Origin: Luteolibacter sp. Y139
GTDB taxonomy: Bacteria; Verrucomicrobiota; Verrucomicrobiia; Verrucomicrobiales; Akkermansiaceae
Assembly (NCBI RefSeq): GCF_038066715.1
Contig: NZ_JBBUKT010000003.1
Location: 186,001-250,000 of the forward strand
Reading direction: 5' to 3'
Length of the DNA: 64,000 nt
Positions 53,039 to 62,591 of the stretch are shown in pieces; positions within the stretch are counted from its first letter, which is position 1, and each line of letters opens with the position of its first letter. The notes below the pieces were generated by a model, which was not told where the DNA came from, did not search any database, and saw nothing but the letters and a program-made list of their open reading frames with translations. The position numbers and the translations under genes were made by a program.

Positions 53039-56000
53039 GTTTAGCCGAGACCAGCATCAAGCGTCCCGTGCTCGCCACGGTGATGTCGCTCGCCATCCTG
53101 CTGTTTGGCATCACCGGCTTCTATTTCCTCGGAGTCCGTGAGTATCCGGCCGTCGATCCCCCCATCGTCACCGTCCAGACGACTTACCCCGGCGCGAATC
53201 CGCAGGTCATCGCCTCGCAGATCACCGAACCGTTGGAGGCGGTTATCAATGGCATCGCAGGCATCCGCACGATGTCTTCGGATTCGCGCGAGGAACGCTC
53301 TAACATCACCATCGAGTTCACCCTCGATACCAATCTCGACGATGCGGCGAACGATGTCCGCGACCGTGTCTCGCGCGCCATCCGCAGCTTGCCAGTGGAC
53401 GCCAATCCACCGGTCGTGGAAAAAGCCGACGCCGACTCGCAGCCCATCCTCTTCCTCTCCCTGCGCAGCGACCAGCGGAGCATCCTCGAAGTCAGCGATT
53501 TCGCCGACCGCCTGATCCGCGAGCGCATGGAGACCATTCCCGGCGTCTCATCCGTCCGCATCTTCGGCGAGAAGCGCTATGCCATGCGCCTGTGGATGGA
53601 TCCGGTGAAGCTCGCCGTTCACAACCTGACACCCATCGATGTCCAGAACGCCCTCAGCGCCCAGAACGTCGACCTTCCCAGCGGTCGTCTTGAAGGCACC
53701 ACCACCGAGCTGTCCCTCCGCACGCTCGGCCGCCTGAATACCACCGAGGATTTCGAGAACCTCATCATCAAGGAGGACGCCGGCCGCCAGATTCACTTCC
53801 GCGACATCGGCTACGCCGAGCTCGGCGCGGAAAACCTCCGCACCGGCACCAAGACCAACCTCATCTATTCGATCGGCGTCGCCATCATCCCGCAGCCGAA
53901 TACCAATGCGATCGCCATCACCGATGAGTTCTACAAGCGCTTCGAACAGGTGAAGAAGGAGGTTCCAGAGGACATCACCATCGAGGTCGGCTACGACTTC
54001 ACCCGCTTCGTCCGGCGCTCGGTCGCGGAGGTGAAGGACACCCTCTTCATCGCCTTCGGCCTCGTCGTCCTCATCATCTACCTGTTCCTGCGCGACTGGC
54101 GCTCGACCATCATCCCCGTCATCGCGATCCCGGTCAGCATCGTCGCCGGCTTCTTCATCATGTATGTGGCGGGCTTCTCGATCAATGTGCTCACGCTGGT
54201 CGCCATCGTGCTCGCCATCGGCCTCGTCTGCGATGACGCCATCGTGGTGCTGGAGAACATCTACACCAAGATCGAGGACGGCATGTCACCACTGGAAGCC
54301 GCGATCAAGGGCTCCAAGGAAATCTACTTCGCGGTCATCTCCACCACCATCGCGCTGGCCGCGGTGTTCCTGCCCATCATCTTCCTGTCTGGCCTGACCG
54401 GCCGCCTCTTCCGCGAATTCGGCATCACCCTCGCCGGCTGCGTCCTGGTCTCCGCCTTCGTCGCGCTGACGCTGTCGCCGATGATGTGCCGCCTCATGCT
54501 GAAGCGGCATGAGCCGAGCTGGTTCCACCGTGTCACCGAGCCGTTCTTCACCCTGCTCACGAATAGCTACCGCGGCGCGCTTCGCTTGTTCCTGAAGTTC
54601 CGTTGGGCCGCATTCCTCATCCTCGCAGTCAATGCCGCGCTCATCGTCTGGCTAGGCAAGGCCCTGCCTCGCGAACTCGCGCCGCTCGAAGACCGCGAGA
54701 ACATCCGCGTCAATGTCACCGCGCCGGAAGGCTCCAGCTATGAGTTCACCGAGAGCTGGATGGATAAGATCGACACCTACGTGCACGACAGCGTCCCTGA
54801 AACCCACCGCACCTTCACCATCATGGGCGGCGGCGGTTCAGACGCGAATACGGCGACGCAGAATATTTACCTGAAGCCTCCCGAGGAACGCAACCGCAGC
54901 CAGGCGGACATCTACAAGCAGATCATGGAAGACATGAACGCCTTCACCGGCGTGCGCGCCTTCGCCACCCAGCCGCCCACCATCGGCGACCGCCGCGCAG
55001 GCCAGCCTCTGGCCTATGTACTACAGGCGCCGAACTTGAATGCGCTCATTGATGTCCTGCCGAAGTTCCTCGATGAAGCGGGCAAAAGCCCCGTCCTCCG
55101 GCAGATTGATACCAACCTTAAGGTGAGCCATCCCGAGGGCATCATCTCCATCAACCGCAACAAGGCCGCGGAACTCGGCATCTCCGTCGAACAAATCGCC
55201 CGCGTGCTGGAGTTCGCCTACTCCGGCCGCCGCTTCGGCTACTTCCTGAAAGACGGCAAGCAGTACCAGGTCATCGGCCAGATGCAGCGCCAGGACCGCA
55301 ATGATCCCGGCGACTTGAAGAAGCTCTTCATCCCGGCCAAGGGCGGCGAAATGGTCTCGCTGGATAACCTCGTCGAGTTCGACGAATCGGCCAGCCCCGC
55401 CGCCATCTTCCGCTTCAACCGCGCCGTCTCCGCCACCATCCAGGGCTCACCCGCGCCGGGCAAGACCCTCGGCGACGGCATCACTGAACTCAATCGCATC
55501 GCCAAGCAAGTGCTGCCGGACGGCTTCCGCACTTCACTCGCCGGCCAATCGCGCGACTTCTCCGAAAGCGCCTCCAGCCTGCTCTTCGCCTTCTGCCTCG
55601 CGCTGCTCATCATCTACCTCGTGCTCGCCGCGCAGTTCGAAAGCTTCATCGATCCCTTCATCATCATCCTCACCGTGCCGCTCTCCATGGCCGGCGCCTT
55701 CCTCACCCTGCACTTCACCGGCCAGACGCTGAATGTCTTTTCGCAGATCGGCATCATCATGCTGGTCGGCATCGTGACCAAGAATGGCATCCTCATCGTC
55801 GAGTTCGCCAACCAGCGGAAGGAGCAAGGCCTGGGCAAACTCGAAGCCGTCCTCGACGCCTCCGTCGCCCGCCTGCGCCCCATCCTCATGACCAGCCTCG
55901 CCACCATCCTCGGCGTGCTCCCCATCGCCCTCTCCCTCGGAGCCTCCGCTGGCTCCCGCCAATCCCTCGGCATCGCCGTAGTCGGCGGCTTGATCTTCTC

Positions 56001-56082
56001 CGGCGTGCTGACGCTCTTCGTGGTCCCGGCGGTTTACGCGGTGTTCTCGCGGCAGCGAAGCGATCATCCCGAGGAAGGTTGA
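53035..56082 (+). CDS. RND multidrug-type efflux permease (HAE1, AcrB-like)
   Basis: 1015 residues from a GTG that overlaps the adaptor stop codon. Hallmarks: SIKRPVLATVMSLAILLFGITGFYFLGVREYPAVDPPIVTVQTTYPGA, GLVCDDAIVVLENIYTKIEDG with the paired Asp residues of TM4, GITLAGCVLVSAFVALTLSPMMCRLML and the second-half MLVGIVTKNGILIVEFANQ. Twelve membrane helices and two large periplasmic loops are expected. It exports hydrophobic compounds by proton antiport. The mid-protein RAFATQPPTIGDRRAGQPLAYVLQAP is typical of the MexF/AcrB-like clade. Confidence 0.97.
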   Translation: MSLAETSIKRPVLATVMSLAILLFGITGFYFLGVREYPAVDPPIVTVQTTYPGANPQVIASQITEPLEAVINGIAGIRTMSSDSREERSNITIEFTLDTNLDDAANDVRDRVSRAIRSLPVDANPPVVEKADADSQPILFLSLRSDQRSILEVSDFADRLIRERMETIPGVSSVRIFGEKRYAMRLWMDPVKLAVHNLTPIDVQNALSAQNVDLPSGRLEGTTTELSLRTLGRLNTTEDFENLIIKEDAGRQIHFRDIGYAELGAENLRTGTKTNLIYSIGVAIIPQPNTNAIAITDEFYKRFEQVKKEVPEDITIEVGYDFTRFVRRSVAEVKDTLFIAFGLVVLIIYLFLRDWRSTIIPVIAIPVSIVAGFFIMYVAGFSINVLTLVAIVLAIGLVCDDAIVVLENIYTKIEDGMSPLEAAIKGSKEIYFAVISTTIALAAVFLPIIFLSGLTGRLFREFGITLAGCVLVSAFVALTLSPMMCRLMLKRHEPSWFHRVTEPFFTLLTNSYRGALRLFLKFRWAAFLILAVNAALIVWLGKALPRELAPLEDRENIRVNVTAPEGSSYEFTESWMDKIDTYVHDSVPETHRTFTIMGGGGSDANTATQNIYLKPPEERNRSQADIYKQIMEDMNAFTGVRAFATQPPTIGDRRAGQPLAYVLQAPNLNALIDVLPKFLDEAGKSPVLRQIDTNLKVSHPEGIISINRNKAAELGISVEQIARVLEFAYSGRRFGYFLKDGKQYQVIGQMQRQDRNDPGDLKKLFIPAKGGEMVSLDNLVEFDESASPAAIFRFNRAVSATIQGSPAPGKTLGDGITELNRIAKQVLPDGFRTSLAGQSRDFSESASSLLFAFCLALLIIYLVLAAQFESFIDPFIIILTVPLSMAGAFLTLHFTGQTLNVFSQIGIIMLVGIVTKNGILIVEFANQRKEQGLGKLEAVLDASVARLRPILMTSLATILGVLPIALSLGASAGSRQSLGIAVVGGLIFSGVLTLFVVPAVYAVFSRQRSDHPEEG

Positions 56083-56115
56083 CTCGATCTGGAATTTCCC
56101 GGATTTCTCAGGAGT

Positions 56116-57033
56116 ATGAGACGACCGCTGAAGATCTTCGTCGCTACCGTCTTGTTCGTCTGTATCGCAGTCGCCCTGCGTTTGACGCGGGAGGTTCGGA
56201 ACCAGAAAAATAACCAGGACACTGTGAAAACGAGTCAGCAATCCGATGGCAAGCTGCTCGGCTCTTCTAATTCAACCGGAACGGACAGTCCACGGTCCAA
56301 AACACGCTTCTTTGAGAATCACTTTGGCCCAATCTCGGAAACGGATGTTAGCGAATTCGAAAAGTTGCTGCCGCTACCTCTTCCCGCTTCATACCGGCAG
56401 TTTCTCCTCCTTGAAAACGGTGGCGTCGCTCGGAACACAAAAAAGAGCGGATCCATGATGGTGATGTTCGGAATCTACAACGGCCCAAATGATCTCTCGG
56501 AACATTGGGAAGAATCCAGAGAAGATCTGCCGGCCACGGTCTTGCCGATTGGCGAAAATGGGAATCAGGATCTTATCGGCCTCGATCTCCGCGACGGGGC
56601 CATTTACCTCGAAGGCGAACGAATCGCATCCGATTTTGCCGACTGGATCCGGGATACCATTGCTCCATTTGAATCATCCGGAAGCGCTGAGGAACTCATC
56701 AGCGACCGCCGGTTTGACGAACTCGATGCCCTCCTGAAGTCGGGCCAGCTCGACATCAATGCGGAGGCATTCTCCGGGATGTCGCTGATTCAGTACTCGG
56801 CATTCCTAGGCGAAGCGGACGCGGTCGAGTTTTTCGCGGTGCGCGGGGCGAATCCATCGGGATCTCTTCACGCGATGCTGAAGACCCGATCCGGGCACCT
56901 CCAGATCATCAAGTGCCTGCTCAAACATGGAGCAGACATTCATGAGCGCGACCCGGAAGGCCGGCGTGTGATCGACATCGATTCCCCGTGGATTGACGAG
57001 ATTGTGAAACAGGACCGCCTTGCGAATCCCTGA
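56116..57033 (+). CDS. membrane-anchored SMI1/KNR4 plus ankyrin protein
   Basis: 305 residues, 34 bp after the RND permease. Residues 7-24 are one N-terminal membrane helix (IFVATVLFVCIAVALRL). Residues about 72-172 match the SMI1/KNR4 fold: SETDVSEFEKLLPLPLPASYRQFLLLENGG...LPIGENGNQDLIGLDLRDGAIYLEGERIASDFADWI. Residues about 188-295 contain ankyrin-like units (ISDRRFDELDALLKSGQLDINAEAFSGMSLIQYSAFLGEADAVEFFAVRGANPSG...IIKCLLKHGADIHERDPEG). SMI1/KNR4 proteins often act as immunity proteins for polymorphic toxins, but no toxin gene is visible. The AT content is higher than in its neighbours, so transfer is possible. Confidence 0.82.
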   Translation: MRRPLKIFVATVLFVCIAVALRLTREVRNQKNNQDTVKTSQQSDGKLLGSSNSTGTDSPRSKTRFFENHFGPISETDVSEFEKLLPLPLPASYRQFLLLENGGVARNTKKSGSMMVMFGIYNGPNDLSEHWEESREDLPATVLPIGENGNQDLIGLDLRDGAIYLEGERIASDFADWIRDTIAPFESSGSAEELISDRRFDELDALLKSGQLDINAEAFSGMSLIQYSAFLGEADAVEFFAVRGANPSGSLHAMLKTRSGHLQIIKCLLKHGADIHERDPEGRRVIDIDSPWIDEIVKQDRLANP

Positions 57034-57176
57034 GCCATTGCCGACTACGGGTTTCCACCGGCCAAGGGGATTTTCCGGACATCGCGTCGGAGAGCACTGC
57101 TGAGACACTCTTGAGTCCTTGCCGCCCGGATCGGGAGATGCTTGGTTCGTGATACCAGCCAGATGAGGTGCCGTAG

Positions 57177-59477
<2,301 letters not shown>

Positions 59478-59495
59478 GCTTAAGGCTCTAACAAA

Positions 59496-59519
59496 GCCGG
59501 GTCACGACAGTGACCCGGC
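59496..59519 (+). terminator. hairpin after katG (probable terminator)
   Basis: A 10-bp perfect stem GCCGGGTCAC / GTGACCCGGC with the 4-base loop GACA lies 19 bp after the katG stop. It is followed by CTTAA and not by a full T run, so intrinsic termination is likely but not certain. Flanking TTAAGGC/GCCTTAA arms allow an alternative pairing. Confidence 0.6.
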
Positions 59520-59522
59520 CTT

Positions 59523-59575
59523 AAGGAGTGTCGACATTCTGTCGACACGGCGTGGATAGAATGTCCACGCTCCTT
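59523..59575. repeat. REPIN-like inverted pair of palindromic elements (GGAG type)
   Basis: Between AAGGAG and CTCCTT lie two small hairpins: GTGTCGAC/GTCGACAC around loop ATTCT, and GCGTGGAT/GTCCACGC around loop AGAAT. The left element begins GGAG, and the right one read on the minus strand also begins GGAG. The two arms differ by compensated pairs (T-A to C-G, C-G to G-C). The two loops are reverse complements and could kiss, and the whole unit can also form one long imperfect hairpin. It lies between katG and a convergent HAD gene. Confidence 0.78.
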
Positions 59576-59587
59576 ACGCCCTCTCAA

Positions 59588-60250
59588 CTACCACAGACCC
59601 CGTAGAAACCCAACATCCACGGTCTCAAGCGAAGCCTCGATCCGATCCGGCTCCTCCTTCGCCAGCGACTCCGCCGGATGCGTCGTCGTCACCGCCACCG
59701 ACTTCATCCCCGCCGCCTTCGCAGCACGAATCCCAACGTGCGCATCCTCAATCACCACGCACGACGCCGGATCAGCCCCAAGCTTGGCCGCCGCCTTCAG
59801 GAAAACCTCCGGATCTGGCTTGCCCCGCGAAACATCTTCCGACGTAGCGATGTCATTGAAGAACGACGCCAGCCCGGTCAGCTCCAGCACGCACTCCACA
59901 TTCGCCCGCGGCGTCGATGTGCCGATCGCACACGGAATCCCCTCCTTCTTCAACCCCTCTAACAGCGCCACCACTCCCGGCAGCGGCTCGATCCCGTCCG
60001 CCCGCAGGATGTCACGGTAGAGCACCTCCTTGCGATCCCCCAGCTGCTGAATCCGCTCGCGGTCACCCTCCTCCGCCCAACCAAGGAACGGCAGGATGCT
60101 CTCGTTCCTCTGCCCGAAGGTAGACACAAAGGTCTCCCGCGTCAGCGTCTGCCCGAGTTCCTCCGCGAGCATGAACCAGGAACGCTCATGCGCTTCGTGG
60201 GAATCAATCACCACGCCATCGAAATCGAAGATCACCGCGGAAAAGGGCAT
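59588..60250 (-). CDS. HAD-superfamily hydrolase (beta-phosphoglucomutase-like)
   Basis: 220 residues from the ATG at 60250 (MPFSAVIFDFDGVVIDSHEAHERSW). HAD motifs: DFDGVVIDS (motif I), IGTSTPRANV (motif II), KPDPEVFLKAA (motif III Lys) and VIEDAHVGIRAAKAAGMKSVAV (motif IV). The cap-domain start after motif I resembles the pgmB/Gph group. The substrate is not evident. It is the most downstream minus-strand gene before katG's convergent end. Confidence 0.92.
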   Translation of the reverse strand: MPFSAVIFDFDGVVIDSHEAHERSWFMLAEELGQTLTRETFVSTFGQRNESILPFLGWAEEGDRERIQQLGDRKEVLYRDILRADGIEPLPGVVALLEGLKKEGIPCAIGTSTPRANVECVLELTGLASFFNDIATSEDVSRGKPDPEVFLKAAAKLGADPASCVVIEDAHVGIRAAKAAGMKSVAVTTTHPAESLAKEEPDRIEASLETVDVGFLRGLW

Positions 60251-60292
60251 GACCGGAGCATGCCGCGATGCACCCGCTCCATGCAAGGCAAG

Positions 60293-60616
60293 CTACGGCG
60301 CTTTCGGCTTGGGCGGCGGCGGAAAGGCGAGGCGCCCATCCATCTTGCCGTCTTCGGCATCCACCTCCCTCATGAAGGCTTCCAGCTCCCCTTCATCCAC
60401 CACTCTCTTCTCGATGAGAAACCGCGTGAGAGCCACCACGGCGAGGCGGAGCTCCCCATTCTGCCGCGTCAGGCGATCGATCTGCATGGCAGCACTGGAC
60501 AACTTCGAGCTGCTCTCGGCCTGCTTCACCGCCTGCGCCTTGATGGCATCGCGTTGTTGGTCGATCGAGAAGCTCTGGCTCAGGTCGCCAAAGAAGAGGT
60601 CGGATAGCAGTCCCAT
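60293..60616 (-). CDS. hypothetical protein with helical centre
   Basis: 107 residues from the ATG at 60616 (MGLLSDLFFGDLSQSFSIDQQRDAIKAQ). Residues about 20-75 form a long amphipathic helix (QAVKQAESSSKLSSAAMQIDRLTRQNGELRLAVVALTRFLIE), then acidic turns, and it ends with PPPPKPKAP. It is probably a small coiled-coil protein. No family was recognised. It lies 71 bp after the EEP gene and 42 bp before the HAD gene, all minus. Confidence 0.7.
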   Translation of the reverse strand: MGLLSDLFFGDLSQSFSIDQQRDAIKAQAVKQAESSSKLSSAAMQIDRLTRQNGELRLAVVALTRFLIEKRVVDEGELEAFMREVDAEDGKMDGRLAFPPPPKPKAP

Positions 60617-60687
60617 GCCGCGATCATCATGCAAGCAATCCCAACTGCGCCAGTTGAATCCCGGCCTTGGATTCTCATCACAGGAGA

Positions 60688-61593
60688 TCAAGGAGCTTCA
60701 AGCTGGCTGGTCACCATCGAGTGATCCGATCCATGACGAGACCGGCGCGTCCACACCGCCTTCCATCCCGGCCCGAGCCAGATGTGGTCAATCGTCAGCA
60801 AGGGAATCCCATAGGCCCACGTCTCGCGGAAACCGTGTCGCGGACCATCGTCCGCAAGCGTCAGCCCCTGCTCCCTCCATGGCCGGAACCATTTCGACTC
60901 CGGCGGCGTATTGAAGTCGCCCAAGATGATCGCCTTCGGATCGCCCGCCGCGGCCTTCAAGATACCGGCCAGCGATGGCTCGCGCGAAATCCACGGCTGC
61001 GAACGGACATCCACCACAATCACGGTCTGCTCCCCACCGCGTGTAAGCGCGACCTTCACCCGGTGGCAGCGGAAGAGGTCGTGCACGCCCAGCGACTCAT
61101 GGGAGATGATCTTGCCACGTACGCCGAGCATCGTACTTCCGTCAAAGCGCTGCCACTCGTGGTCGGGATTCGCCGCGATGAAGTGCTGCCATTCGTCGGC
61201 ACTGAAATCACCGCATTCGATCACCGCCGAGATGTCTGCCTGCCCCACGGCGCGCCACCCGGCGGGGTTCTCATTGAGGTGGCGGCCCGCATTCCAAACC
61301 GAGGCGAACAGCGTTTCCTCCCGGATCGCCGGTTGGTCGCTTCGCCACGAATGCCAGCCTTCCATCAACGACACGATCACACAGGTCACCGCCATTACCC
61401 GGAAGCCCCAGTGCTTCAGCACGCCTGCCGCCAGCGCTCCCGCGAGCAGCCGCAGCAGCCACGGCGTTCCATAGAACAAGGTCGCCGTGAGGGCGTTCCC
61501 ATCCCTGCCACGGCACAAGAGACCCACCCAAGCGATCGCCAGGCCACCCGTCGCGACGCCACGCAAGATCCGCAACCGTCGCTCGCGCGTCAT
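60688..61593 (-). CDS. membrane-anchored endonuclease/exonuclease/phosphatase-fold protein
   Basis: 301 residues with about three N-terminal membrane helices (residues 8-25, 42-60 and 64-78). The EEP core follows: FASVWNAG (Asn), AVIECGD, VVVDVRS, AIILGDFNTPPES and IDHIWLGPG...GSDHSMVTSQL. These are the acidic, Asn and His residues of the family, so it may cleave phosphodiesters or phosphates outside the membrane. Its start overlaps the winged-helix stop by 4 bp (ATGA), implying translational coupling. Confidence 0.88.
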   Translation of the reverse strand: MTRERRLRILRGVATGGLAIAWVGLLCRGRDGNALTATLFYGTPWLLRLLAGALAAGVLKHWGFRVMAVTCVIVSLMEGWHSWRSDQPAIREETLFASVWNAGRHLNENPAGWRAVGQADISAVIECGDFSADEWQHFIAANPDHEWQRFDGSTMLGVRGKIISHESLGVHDLFRCHRVKVALTRGGEQTVIVVDVRSQPWISREPSLAGILKAAAGDPKAIILGDFNTPPESKWFRPWREQGLTLADDGPRHGFRETWAYGIPLLTIDHIWLGPGWKAVWTRRSRHGSDHSMVTSQLEAP

Positions 61594-61889
61594 TTCCCGA
61601 GGTTGAGGATTTGTTCGAGAATGGCTAGGTAGTCCTCGAAGGCCTTCCGCCCCGGCTTCGTCAGCACATACAACGTCTGCGGCCGGCCATCACCCGTGAG
61701 CTTCTCGCCGGAAATGTAGCCCGCCTGCTCCAGCGTGCGCAGGTGGGTGATCAGGTTCCCGTCGCTCATGTCCAACTCGCCCTTCAGGTCCTGAAACGGC
61801 CACGGCTCGACCCGGGAAGCGAGCAGCGTCATGATACCGAGCCGCCCCTTCTCGTGAATGGTTTTGTCGAGTTTGGAAAAGTCGATCAT
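61590..61889 (-). CDS. winged-helix transcriptional regulator
   Basis: 99 residues, one winged helix: MIDFSKLDKTIHEKGRLGIMTLLASR, then FQDLKGELDMSDGNLITHLRTLEQAGYISGEKLTGDGRPQTLYVLTKPGRKAFEDYLAILEQIL. This is the small PadR/MarR-like type that is commonly encoded next to a membrane protein. It overlaps both neighbours by 4 bp (ATGA), so the three genes form one coupled operon and it probably regulates them. Confidence 0.93.
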   Translation of the reverse strand: MIDFSKLDKTIHEKGRLGIMTLLASRVEPWPFQDLKGELDMSDGNLITHLRTLEQAGYISGEKLTGDGRPQTLYVLTKPGRKAFEDYLAILEQILNLGK

Positions 61890-62512
61890 GCGCCCGGCCC
61901 GTCGCGGCGGGTGGTGGTGACGATGGCCGCCCCATAAAGCAAGTGGAAGCCCCCAAACGTGGCGGCCATCAGTCCGGAAGGACCGAGCCTTACCAGCAGC
62001 GGATTCATCGACTGGACAAACGTCACGCCGGAGAAGGCAAGTAACCCGCTAGCCACAAAAGCAAGACCCAGCCAAATCATCGATTTGGGAGCGAACTCCC
62101 GGATCGCCAATAGCGCCAGCCCGTAGTGGAGGATCCAGAAACAGGCGGCGAAAAACTCGCCGTTCGCGAGTCCATACTTGAGATACAGAAGACCGACAAA
62201 CCCACCGACGACCAGGGACGGCAGCGCTCCGCGCAACGCCACTTTCAGCCCGTGCGACCACAGCGAACGGCCGTGGGCTTGGGAAATCCGCAGCAGTTGC
62301 CACAACGCAAACAACAGCACGATCGCCAGGCCGCCGAGCCAAATGCCCCCCCATCTCCACCCATGACGATTCTCCGACATCCAGCCGGCCGCCAGCGACA
62401 TCGCCCCACCTACCAAGGCAGCTTCACCGGACAGTGCGCGGAAGATCGTCGCGCGTTCCATCATCGTTCGGATCACCCGCAATTGTTCCGCGGCTTCCTG
62501 GTGGGTCGTCAT
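61886..62512 (-). CDS. polytopic membrane protein coupled to winged-helix regulator
   Basis: 208 residues from the ATG at 62512 (MTTHQEAAEQLRVIRTMMERATIFRALSG). About six membrane helices can be traced: ALVGGAMSLAAGW, WRWGGIWLGGLAIVLLFALWQLL, GALPSLVVGGFVGLLYL, FFAACFWILHYGLALLAI, WLGLAFVASGLLAFSGVTF and LMAATFGGFHLLYGAAIV. No transporter motif was recognised. It is the first gene of the coupled trio; its stop overlaps the regulator start by 4 bp. Confidence 0.86.
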   Translation of the reverse strand: MTTHQEAAEQLRVIRTMMERATIFRALSGEAALVGGAMSLAAGWMSENRHGWRWGGIWLGGLAIVLLFALWQLLRISQAHGRSLWSHGLKVALRGALPSLVVGGFVGLLYLKYGLANGEFFAACFWILHYGLALLAIREFAPKSMIWLGLAFVASGLLAFSGVTFVQSMNPLLVRLGPSGLMAATFGGFHLLYGAAIVTTTRRDGPGA

Positions 62513-62591
62513 GCGCCTTGCTTTGCCATGCAAAGCGTATCCTTCACAAGCGTTCTTCACCAGCATCGCTGAATTTATTCAGCCCGCAGGC

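Noticed and set aside
56116-57033. A toxin-immunity pair around the SMI1 protein.
   Set aside because: No toxin-like gene lies on either side; neighbours are an efflux permease and katG.
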